5,365 nt of DNA from Bacteroidales bacterium (GTDB taxonomy: Bacteria > Bacteroidota > Bacteroidia > Bacteroidales > ML635J-15), in NCBI GenBank assembly GCA_007130555.1, contig SLSH01000436.1, positions 1-5,365 of the forward strand, given 5' to 3'. Positions within the stretch are counted from its first letter, which is position 1. Each line of letters begins with the position of its first letter. The position numbers and the translations under genes are program-made. The notes beneath the pieces are model-generated. The model was not told the origin of the DNA. It searched no databases and saw nothing but the letters and a program-made list of their open reading frames with translations. Below, in pieces: positions 1-4,878 of this stretch.

Positions 1-248
1 GTAATCAAAGTCATTCCCAGCATATTTTTTGCCATTTCGTAAACTTCATCGGGAGAATTTGCAATTTTAACTCCTCCTCCTTTGCCTCTTCCACCTGCAT
101 GTATCTGAGCTTTAACAACAAATTTTTCGGTGCCTAAATTTAATGTCGCTTCACGTGCTTTTTCGGGTGTGTCTGCAGGAAATCCTGCCAACACAGGAAC
201 TCCAAATTGTTTTAAAATTTGCTTTGCCTGATATTCGTGTATATTCAT
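1..248 (-). CDS. sucC: Succinyl-CoA ligase (ADP-forming) beta subunit, N-terminal part, cut by the window edge
   Basis: This is the start of the beta subunit of succinyl-CoA synthetase, the TCA-cycle enzyme that interconverts succinyl-CoA and succinate with ATP or GTP formation in the cytoplasm, working with SucD. The 82 complete codons visible begin MNIHEYQAKQIL, the usual opening of SucC, and form the first half of its ATP-grasp fold. The nucleotide-binding stretch VVKAQIHAGGRGKGGGVK covers residues 44-61. It places Lys46, Gly53, Arg54 and Gly55 at the same numbers as in the E. coli protein as I recall it. The ATG at 248-246 fits the family start exactly and has no clear Shine-Dalgarno sequence, as is normal in Bacteroidota. 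The rest of the gene, and any sucD, lie beyond position 1. The identification is near certain; the nucleotide preference is not visible. Confidence 0.96.
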   Translation of the reverse strand, partial: MNIHEYQAKQILKQFGVPVLAGFPADTPEKAREATLNLGTEKFVVKAQIHAGGRGKGGGVKIANSPDEVYEMAKNMLGMTLI

Positions 249-293
249 AATAATTATTTGTTTTGGTTATTTTTATTTGAAATATAATTGCAA

Positions 294-322
294 CAAAATT
301 AATTAAAATATTAAAAACACAA
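294..322 (-). promoter_or_regulatory. Candidate Bacteroidota-type promoter of sucC
   Basis: On the minus strand TAATTTTG (301-294) matches the -7 consensus TAnnTTTG, and TTG (322-320) lies 18 bases upstream as a -33 element. Transcription would begin near 288 and give a leader of about 40 bases before the sucC ATG. The region is AT-rich, so chance matches are possible. Confidence 0.5.
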
Positions 323-372
323 TAGAATGGGATTGTTTTTTTTGAGGGATTTTTTATTTGTAAAAAAAAGTT

Positions 373-389
373 CGACTCCTTCGGAGTCG
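373..389 (+). repeat. REP-like palindrome A1
   Basis: CGACTCC-TTC-GGAGTCG is a perfect 7-bp stem with a TTC triloop. It is identical to A2, 51 bases further on, and the identity extends to three bases on the left (GTT). It matches the window-wide consensus YGACYCYTTCRGRGTCR. No T-run follows, so it is not a simple terminator. I infer a mobile or dispersed hairpin related to Y1 transposases. Confidence 0.8.
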
Positions 390-423
390 TAGTTCATACT
401 CTATTGGCATTTTTATAAATGTT

Positions 424-440
424 CGACTCCTTCGGAGTCG
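424..440 (+). repeat. REP-like palindrome A2
   Basis: This is a second exact copy of the 17-base palindrome, in the same orientation as A1. The spacer between them carries TATTGGC (402-408) and TTTATAAA (412-419), the latter ending 4 bases before this palindrome. The same landmarks occur between B2 and B1 when they are read on the minus strand. A1 and A2 together form one paired unit. Confidence 0.8.
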
Positions 441-472
441 GTAATTATAGCAACTTGTGTTTTAATATAATT
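441..472 (+). repeat. Repeated tail following palindrome A2, itself able to fold
   Basis: TAATTATAGCAACTTGT (442-458) recurs exactly at 1855-1871, and the similarity continues to AATATAATT with a one-base length difference. AATTATA (443-449) can pair with TATAATT (466-472), and AAC with GTT inside that, giving a second hairpin after the palindrome. The copy at 1854-1886 can form the same arms. Confidence 0.65.
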
Positions 473-591
473 TTTCATTTGCAGAGTTCAGGATTTTCTA
501 AAAAAGCAATTGTATATTTGTAAAGAATTTATTTTTTTCAAAATGTAAAATATGCTACAGATGAGAAAAAAATCAACATGTCCCCGCTACC

Positions 592-632
592 TCGCAAGAT
601 GCATGGGGAAATCGAAGTACTGCGTCTTGTGG
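592..632. repeat. Imperfect long hairpin of unknown origin
   Basis: CAAGATGCA (595-603) pairs with TGCGTCTTG (621-629), nine pairs including one G.U. The stem can extend to 592/632 with two further wobbles, around a 17-base loop. An alternative pairing joins TCCCC (581-585) with GGGGA (605-609). It is richer in GC than its surroundings. It could be a fragment of an insertion sequence or another dispersed repeat; I do not recognise a known RNA. Confidence 0.4.
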
Positions 633-695
633 TTTGAAATTACAACATCATTTTTATTAACATTTAAGATTCTATGCGACATTTTTTAATACTAA

Positions 696-930
696 TGTTT
701 TAGCCCCCCAAATATACGGACAAAATTATATTAAAAAAAATAGAATTATTTTTGTCATTATGGAAAAAAGAAAATTTACAACAGAGGAAAAACTTGCTAT
801 CCTAAAGGAAGCTTCAGAGAATGGTGTTAGTGTAACACTTAAAAAGAACGGAATCTTTTCAGCATCTTTCTATCAATGGAAGAAAAAGAGTTAGAAGGTA
901 AGCTTAAAGACGAATTGCTAAAAAAGAAGT
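696..930 (+). mobile_element. Remnant of an IS3-family insertion sequence
   Basis: The stretch contains the start of an orfA-type transposase gene and, in another frame, a piece resembling its C-terminus. The left limit is inferred from TGTTTTAGCCCCCC at 696, a C-run typical of an element edge and about 60 bases before the orfA ATG. The right limit is the junction with leucine-rich-repeat sequence near 930. No orfB and no matching right terminal repeat are present. Both ends are estimates. Confidence 0.5.
760..894 (+). pseudogene. Truncated IS3-type OrfA (DNA-binding part of transposase)
   Basis: Forty-four codons beginning MEKRKFTTEEKLAILKEA and ending FYQWKKKS give the helix-turn-helix domain by which IS3/IS911 OrfA proteins bind the element ends. 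A full OrfA is usually roughly 90-120 residues, so this is less than half. The stop at 892-894 comes directly after the conserved W of the recognition helix. In the overlapping frame from 876 the sequence resumes as a typical OrfA C-terminus, so an internal deletion of some tens of codons with a frame change is likely. TATTTTTG at 747-754 is a possible -7 promoter box. There is no catalytic OrfB, so it is inactive as a transposase. A function as a small DNA-binding protein is not supported. Confidence 0.7.
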
Positions 931-956
931 ATGCCTCCCGAAATAGCGAATCTTAA
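876..956 (+). pseudogene. OrfA C-terminal remnant in a second frame, running into foreign sequence
   Basis: Read from 876, the 26 codons include EKELEGKLKDELLKKKY (residues 3-19), which resembles the charged leucine-zipper end of IS3 OrfA proteins in Bacteroidota. It overlaps the first remnant and lies in a different frame, the mark of a deletion. After KKKY near 930 the reading becomes out-of-frame leucine-rich-repeat DNA and stops at 954-956. It is not expected to be a functional gene. Confidence 0.5.
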
Positions 957-1218
957 AGACTTAAAGGAGCTACACTTGTTTCGTACAGGTTTAAGGCATT
1001 TGCCGGATGAAATTGGCAAACTTGAAAATCTTGAAACTTTGGTTATTAGCAGTAATCGTCTTGACAGTTTGCCTGCAACAATCGGAAACTTAAAAAATCT
1101 TAAAACAATTTCTTTTAGACATAATGAAATTGTTTATTTGCCATCGGAAATTGGCAATCTACATAATCTTGGAGAGCTTCGCTTAAGTCATAAAAAAAAA
1201 GTAAAACCAATTCTTTGA
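931..1218 (+). pseudogene. Leucine-rich-repeat protein fragment, broken at both ends
   Basis: The 95 codons consist of just under four 23-residue leucine-rich repeats: PPEIANLKDLKELHL (residues 2-16), then units opening at PDEIGKLENL (25), PATIGNLKNL (48) and PSEIGNLHNL (71). This is the LP.EIgnLknL type found in secreted or scaffold proteins of bacteria and in Ras-group-related plant proteins. The frame starts in the middle of a repeat, with no cap or signal peptide, directly after insertion-sequence remains, so the ATG is probably fortuitous. The last repeat decays into SHKKKVKPIL, and the stop TGA is the first three bases of palindrome B1. I infer an internal piece of a larger gene. A short expressed protein is possible but unlikely. 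Confidence 0.7.
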
Positions 1219-1232
1219 CCCTGAAAGGGTCA
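1216..1232 (-). repeat. REP-like palindrome B1
   Basis: On the minus strand it reads TGACCCT-TTC-AGGGTCA, a perfect 7-bp stem with the same TTC triloop as A1/A2. It differs from A1 at three stem pairs, and both partners change each time. It supplies the stop codon of the leucine-rich-repeat frame. Confidence 0.75.
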
Positions 1233-1267
1233 CACCTTTATAAAAAAACAAGCCAAATAATGCTTTT

Positions 1268-1284
1268 TGACCCTGAAGGGGTCA
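1268..1284 (-). repeat. REP-like palindrome B2
   Basis: On the minus strand it reads TGACCCC-TTC-AGGGTCA. Six pairs are intact; the innermost is C/A here, or a T.G wobble on the plus strand. It lies 52 bases from B1, close to the A1-A2 distance of 51, and 17 bases beyond the stop codon of the Y1 transposase. Between B2 and B1 (minus strand) are TATTTGGC (1259-1252) and TTTATAAA (1244-1237), matching the A spacer. Confidence 0.75.
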
Positions 1285-1301
1285 TACTAAAATCAAATTA
1301 C

Positions 1302-1766
1302 TTAATCCTCAATCCATTCAAATAAATACTCTTCCTTAAAATCAACTTCAAACTGTTTTAGAAGTTTAATATATTCTTCTTTAAAACTCTTTTTTCTATG
1401 ATGTTCTTTTTGATTCATTACATATTTGGCTACTACTTTGAAGTTTGAATGACTATGAGAAAAAGCTCCATATCCTTCCTGCCATTCAAATTTAAATTTA
1501 ATAAACTTTTCTGTTTTTATAAATTCATTGGATGATTTTTTAACTTCTCTAACTAAATCTGACAAACAGCAAGAAGGCTTCATGCCAATTAAGAAATGAA
1601 TATGATCTCGCACTCCATTTATTGCAATCATTTTCTGTTCTTTATTTTGAACAGTTCCTGTAATATACTTATATAAGCGATCTTCCCACGTCTTGTTTAT
1701 CAGACTTTGCCTACCTTTAACAGCAAATACAACATGAATATAAATTTGTGAAAATGTACCTGGCAT
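1302..1766 (-). CDS. Y1 (HUH) single-strand transposase, IS200 / REP-associated type
   Basis: This 154-residue protein has the size and motifs of the Y1_Tnp family, which cuts and rejoins single-stranded DNA at hairpins through a covalent phosphotyrosine. The metal-binding HUH motif is His55-Ile-His57 in RDHIHFLIG. The nucleophile is Tyr115, followed four residues on by Gln119 (KYVMNQKEHH), the same Y-x3-Q spacing as in IS608 TnpA. WQEGYGAFSHS (95-105) is the usual stretch before the tyrosine helix. The frame looks intact and all catalytic residues are present. There is no tnpB. Its 3' end adjoins the paired palindromes B2/B1 in the same orientation, and a decayed palindrome lies 71 bases beyond its 5' end. 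That setting fits a REP-associated transposase or a compact IS200-like element; choosing between them needs copy-number data. No clear promoter was found. Confidence 0.92.
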   Translation of the reverse strand: MPGTFSQIYIHVVFAVKGRQSLINKTWEDRLYKYITGTVQNKEQKMIAINGVRDHIHFLIGMKPSCCLSDLVREVKKSSNEFIKTEKFIKFKFEWQEGYGAFSHSHSNFKVVAKYVMNQKEHHRKKSFKEEYIKLLKQFEVDFKEEYLFEWIED

Positions 1767-1833
1767 AATGAATAGTTTTATTATCCGTAAAAATAAAAAA
1801 TTAATTATAAAAACAACTGATTTATTAAAATAA

Positions 1834-1886
1834 GTTTGACTCCTTCGTAGACGTTAATTATAGCAACTTGTTTGTTGAATATAATT
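1834..1886 (+). repeat. Decayed REP-like palindrome C with repeated tail
   Basis: This is an imperfect direct copy of 421-472. The palindrome portion (1837-1853) reads TGACTCC-TTC-GTAGACG and has lost two stem pairs, while the tail TAATTATAGCAACTTGT (1855-1871) is exact. It has the same orientation as A1/A2. The two copies bracket the IS3 remnant, the leucine-rich-repeat fragment and the Y1 transposase. Confidence 0.7.
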
Positions 1887-1937
1887 ACTCCGAAAGCAAT
1901 CTGCCACAAAAATTAAATCAAACATTTATAAAAAAAG

Positions 1938-2060
1938 ATGTTGTCTAAAAAGTCAAGAATTTGTCCTTTAGAATTGAATATTTGACTTTTGTGTCGTAGG
2001 CATCCGAATAAAAGAACGTCGAAAATACTTTTCGGACAGTCTTGGTATGCATCGGGCATA
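1938..2060. other. Structured non-coding stretch, possible insertion-sequence end
   Basis: GATGTTGTCTAAAAAGTC at 1938 resembles terminal repeats of some insertion sequences (a TGTCTnAAAAGT-like edge). AAAAGTCAA (1948-1956) is mirrored by TTGACTTTT (1982-1990). TCCGA and TCGGA arms occur at about 2003 and 2033, and TATGC/GCATA at 2046-2060. I see no transposase here. The 1767-2098 interval otherwise holds only palindrome C and AT-rich DNA. Confidence 0.3.
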
Positions 2061-2098
2061 GTGTTTTTTTATTAAAATTTCCAAAGTTGTCAAATATT

Positions 2099-2135
2099 AA
2101 AAAACCGCTGACACATTTTGTATCAACGGTTTTTT
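2099..2135. terminator. Bidirectional intrinsic terminator
   Basis: AAAAAACCG (2099-2107) pairs with CGGTTTTTT (2127-2135). The stem continues inward through TGA/TCA and ACA/TGT around a TTT loop, with two C/A mismatches. A T-run leaves the hairpin on both strands. It sits 21 bases past the stop of the outer-membrane protein gene, so it most likely ends the minus-strand sigma operon. Confidence 0.8.
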
Positions 2136-2155
2136 GTTACGAAAAAATTACTTTT

Positions 2156-3169
2156 TTAAAAATTCCAGTTTATACCGAAACTAATCGGATTTAGTTCCGG
2201 TGCTTTGTTTTCTGCAAACAAAGTATTTAAATCATAGGCGGCATAAATATTAATTTCATTAATACCAAATACTGCTTTTACGCCGTACCTATAGCTGTTA
2301 AGATAAAAATCATCTTTGTCTTTAAAAGTGTTTTTTGAATTGCTATCCTTATAAACGTATTTTACTTTTCCTCCTAATCTGTATCCTGCATAAGCTCCTG
2401 CTCCAAGTCTGAACATATTACGGTTTAATCCTCTTGAGCTTTTCCCGAAATGAACCATTGGGATAATGCTTGCATTTACATAAGGCACTGTAATTTTACT
2501 TTTTTTATAATCATATCCCATGCTGTCTTTTAAAAAGACTATTTGATTATTGTCTATGTCAATACGTGTTGCTTTGTCCTGAAATTTAAAATTATACCAC
2601 GACACGTCTGCTGTTATATCAAATGATATGGGTTTTGCGACATACCATCTCATTCCGCCCCCAATTGCTACGTCCCACGAACCCCATGCTTTAACCGAAT
2701 ATTGTTCTTTGTTATCATTCGGAAATGTGTTGCCGTTTTCAAGATAATTATTTAAACCCAAACTAAATTTAGTAAAACCATATAAGCTTTTCGACTTTCT
2801 TTTAGATTTTTGACTATCAGTTTCAATAATATGTCTTTCGCCCTTTCTTTCACCTTCAATAATAGTTTTAAACCCAATATCATCTATTGATACATTATAA
2901 ATCGTGGATATATTATAAATCGTATCAAAAGGTTTAAATTTATTTACAAATTTTTCATCAAAAAGACCGGGTGTTTTTTCCATAATTGTTTCCATTGCTA
3001 ACTGCATTTTTTTCAATTCGGAAATTGGAATAACTATTACTAATTCTGTATCATCTTCGGTTTTAATGCGAATGGTATCAGTTTTATGTATAGTATTTGA
3101 CATTGCGAATATCATTGTTGAAAATAATAGTCCCAATATTGTGGCTGATATTTTTTTATTTGTTTTCAT
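2156..3169 (-). CDS. Exported outer-membrane beta-barrel protein of the sigma-factor operon
   Basis: The 337-residue protein starts with a signal peptide (MKTNKKISATILGLLFSTMIF, then AMS) with no lipobox cysteine. Residues 30-125 form a polar periplasmic region that includes TELVIVIPISELKKMQ. From about 130 to the end there are alternating amphipathic strands rich in Gly, Tyr and Trp (GFTKFSLGLN, VAIGGGMRWYV, RLGAGAYAGYRLGG), ending in NPISFGINWNF. The terminal phenylalanine is the usual signal for barrel insertion. This matches the loose OMP_b-brl group of Bacteroidota. The start at 3169 sets the signal peptide in frame; a nearby ATG at 3176 is out of frame. It follows the anti-sigma-like gene by 12 bases and is probably co-transcribed. 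It could be an effector of the regulon or an outer-membrane sensor feeding it; its ligand is unknown. Confidence 0.82.
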   Translation of the reverse strand: MKTNKKISATILGLLFSTMIFAMSNTIHKTDTIRIKTEDDTELVIVIPISELKKMQLAMETIMEKTPGLFDEKFVNKFKPFDTIYNISTIYNVSIDDIGFKTIIEGERKGERHIIETDSQKSKRKSKSLYGFTKFSLGLNNYLENGNTFPNDNKEQYSVKAWGSWDVAIGGGMRWYVAKPISFDITADVSWYNFKFQDKATRIDIDNNQIVFLKDSMGYDYKKSKITVPYVNASIIPMVHFGKSSRGLNRNMFRLGAGAYAGYRLGGKVKYVYKDSNSKNTFKDKDDFYLNSYRYGVKAVFGINEINIYAAYDLNTLFAENKAPELNPISFGINWNF

Positions 3170-3181
3170 AATTCATAATTT

Positions 3182-4144
3182 TTAATTGTTAATACTTGAT
3201 AATAAAATCTCATTTCTTTTGTCTCTTAAGTTTTGAATCGATTCTGTAATATTTATTTCTCTTCCGACATCAAAAATTTTGTTTATGGAAGAAATTAATC
3301 GGTTTTCTTGTTCGGCTTCTATATATTCAACGGTAAAGTTTAAACTTTGCTCTGTCGTATGGTTTTCTTCTGCTTCAACTTCAACTTCTTTTTCTTTTAA
3401 AAGATTATAATTTATATCAAAGTTCAGTGCAATCGGAGATGCCTGTTTAATTGACATTTTTTCTATAGCTTCTATTTCATAGCCTCTTTCTGAATATATG
3501 ATTTTTTCTTGTTTTGATTCTGTTATTGTTTCTGTTGTCGTTTTTTTCTCAACCGTATAACTTGATTCCGAAATCAAAGCAATTTCTTCTGTGGTTTTTT
3601 TCTCTGCCGATTTAACGGATATTTCTAATTCTGAAAATCTGACATTTTCAATTTTTAGGTCTTCTGCTTGTTTAAATATATATGTTCCGGCAACATATAC
3701 AACAAGAAAAATTGCTGCAATTGCTGTTATTCGTTGATATAATGGGATTGATATTGATTTTTTCAGTTTATTTTTATCAGGGAAAACAATATTTTTATCT
3801 GCAACCAGCTTTGTTTTTTTATATAGTTCAAAATCTCTGCCGATTTTTTTATCGGTTTTAATTTTCTCGGTAATAAACTTATCGTTTTCTTCACTTATTG
3901 AGTTTTCCAGTTTTGCTATTAATAGATTATCTGTTTGATTTTCGGCATATAGTTTTTCTTTACCCTGAAAGCTGATTTCAGGAGCTTTCAGTTTAAGTTC
4001 ATCGTCATCAATCAGATTATCATACAAATCCGGATTTTTTTCAAGGAAATAAAAAAGTTGTGATTCCATCTCCTCGCTTAATTGTTCATTAAGATAATCT
4101 AGCCAGTATGCTTCGTAATTTGATATGTTAATTTTTGTTTTCAT
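3182..4144 (-). CDS. Membrane-anchored anti-sigma-like protein with duplicated N-terminal motif
   Basis: This 320-residue protein starts one base after the sigma-factor stop, the usual place for a cognate anti-sigma factor. The cytoplasmic part has the Bacteroidota-style motif NYEAYWLDYLNEQLSEEMES followed by FYFLEKNPDL (residues 9-40). It returns in weaker form as LLIAKLENSISEENDKF through GRDFELYKKTKL (74-113), so the domain may be doubled. Then come FPDKNKLKKS (121-130), one membrane helix at about 139-157 (AIAAIFLVVYVAGTYIF), and a periplasmic tail of about 160 residues. The tail is rich in Lys, Glu and Thr, with EKKTTEE (181) and EKKTTTE (199) echoing each other, and it ends in a more ordered segment. 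I see no cysteine, so it lacks a zinc-binding anti-sigma domain. That it binds the neighbouring sigma factor is inferred from position and layout, not from a full domain match. Confidence 0.72.
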   Translation of the reverse strand: MKTKINISNYEAYWLDYLNEQLSEEMESQLFYFLEKNPDLYDNLIDDDELKLKAPEISFQGKEKLYAENQTDNLLIAKLENSISEENDKFITEKIKTDKKIGRDFELYKKTKLVADKNIVFPDKNKLKKSISIPLYQRITAIAAIFLVVYVAGTYIFKQAEDLKIENVRFSELEISVKSAEKKTTEEIALISESSYTVEKKTTTETITESKQEKIIYSERGYEIEAIEKMSIKQASPIALNFDINYNLLKEKEVEVEAEENHTTEQSLNFTVEYIEAEQENRLISSINKIFDVGREINITESIQNLRDKRNEILLSSINN

Positions 4145-4145
4145 T

Positions 4146-4634
4146 TTATATTACTAAATCTAATTGTCCGATATATTTTTTTAAATATTGTCTTGCTCTG
4201 AAAATATAAACTTTTACTTGCGATTCGTTTAATCCCGTTATTTCGGCAATTTCTTCATAAGCATATCCTTCATAATCACGTAAAACAACAACTGATTTTT
4301 GAATTTTGCTTAATTTATTCAGAGCCACATCCAATACCTCTTTTAGTTCAAGACGGTTATCAATATATCCGTCTTTTTCGTGTTCGACAATCTCCGAAGA
4401 GCCAAGCAATCTTTTATCTTTTCTTATTATATCTATCATTCTGTTATATGCAATTTTGAACAAAAATGATTTGCCTTTTTCAAAACTTATTTCTTCGTGA
4501 TTAATCCACAATCTTTCAAAGCTGTCTTGTACAATATCCTGAGCCTTGTCCTCATCTCTTATATTGCTGAGGATAAACCGATAAAGTCCGTCAGCATGTT
4601 TTTCTACGATTATATTGTACTCTTTTGCTTTCAT
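4146..4634 (-). CDS. ECF-family RNA polymerase sigma factor
   Basis: At 162 residues this has the size and two-domain plan of an extracytoplasmic-function (sigma-70 group 4) factor, which directs RNA polymerase to a small set of promoters, often for envelope responses. Region 2 spans about residues 6-72 and contains the core-binding stretch DKAQDIVQDSFERLW (29-43) and the -10-contacting helix FLFKIAYNRMIDIIRK (58-72). After a short linker, region 4 spans about 106-155, with LSKIQKSVVVLRDYEGYAYE, EEIAEITGLNESQVKVYIF and an RARQYLKK recognition-helix end. There is no C-terminal extension. It is the first gene of a three-gene minus-strand operon, one base ahead of the anti-sigma-like gene. An ECF-like promoter candidate close upstream suggests that it activates itself. 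Its exact ECF group cannot be assigned by eye. Confidence 0.95.
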   Translation of the reverse strand: MKAKEYNIIVEKHADGLYRFILSNIRDEDKAQDIVQDSFERLWINHEEISFEKGKSFLFKIAYNRMIDIIRKDKRLLGSSEIVEHEKDGYIDNRLELKEVLDVALNKLSKIQKSVVVLRDYEGYAYEEIAEITGLNESQVKVYIFRARQYLKKYIGQLDLVI

Positions 4635-4647
4635 AATTTAACCGTCT

Positions 4648-4674
4648 GACGCAAAGCTATATCAAAAAGTTACA
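4648..4674 (-). promoter_or_regulatory. Candidate autoregulatory ECF promoter overlapping a housekeeping-type box
   Basis: On the minus strand TGTAAC (4674-4669) is followed after 17 bases by CGTC (4651-4648), the arrangement of ECF promoters (GGAAC-like -35, CGTC-like -10). Overlapping it, TAGCTTTG (4659-4652) matches the Bacteroidota -7 box TAnnTTTG, though without a good -33 element. CGTC also forms a small palindrome, CGTCTGACG (4643-4651). Either promoter would leave only about 5-15 bases before the sigma-factor ATG. Confidence 0.45.
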
Positions 4675-4828
4675 GCAGATAAAAAAAAAACTTAAAAATA
4701 TTTATTTTTTATTTATAAACAATTGAAAATCAGATATTAATTATATGTTTGAAATAAACAAAATTATAAACATTTTTTCGAATATGTAAAAAAAATAGGG
4801 GAATACCATTAATTAATGTACTTGTTTT

Positions 4829-4858
4829 TTTGGTAGTTTAAAAACTATTGTATTTTTG
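4829..4858 (+). promoter_or_regulatory. Candidate Bacteroidota-type promoter of the plus-strand barrel gene
   Basis: TTTG (4829-4832) and TATTTTTG (4851-4858) are separated by 18 bases and match the TTTG / TAnnTTTG consensus, the same spacing as the sucC candidate. The start of transcription would lie about 10-15 bases before the ATG at 4879. No ECF-like CGTC element was found here. Confidence 0.55.
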
Positions 4859-4878
4859 TGAAGATTAATTTAATTGTA

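Larger units (their letters stand above)
249..759. other. Long intergenic region without a gene
   Basis: I see no credible coding frame in these 511 bases. They hold the sucC promoter candidate, two REP-like palindromes (373-389 and 424-440), a repeated tail (441-472), an imperfect long hairpin (592-632), and from about 696 what looks like the left edge of an IS3-type insertion sequence. The remainder is AT-rich and unremarkable. Confidence 0.7.

Noticed and set aside
370..440. Two identical 20-base repeats with a 31-base spacer, CRISPR-like at first sight
   Set aside because: Only two copies occur, they are near-perfect palindromes, the spacer is partly conserved in another pair, and no cas gene is present.
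373..440. Reading the palindromes as cUUCGg tetraloop terminators
   Set aside because: The UUCG register leaves a C/A mismatch beside the loop, while the 7-bp stem with a TTC triloop is perfect. No T-run follows either copy.
513..520. TATATTTG, a match to the Bacteroidota -7 promoter box on the plus strand
   Set aside because: There is no suitable -33 element and no gene directly downstream; such matches are frequent in AT-rich DNA.
931..1218. The LRR frame as a complete small secreted effector
   Set aside because: It starts in the middle of a repeat, has no signal peptide or capping segment, abuts transposase remains, and ends inside a palindrome.
1913..2059. A 48-codon open frame on the minus strand starting MPDAYQDCPKS
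   Set aside because: It overlaps the inverted repeats of the putative insertion-sequence end, shows no recognisable domain, and is short enough to be fortuitous.
4306..4500. A 64-codon open frame on the plus strand
   Set aside because: It lies antisense inside the sigma-factor gene, has low-complexity Ser/Leu/Ile composition, and shows no start context or family resemblance.
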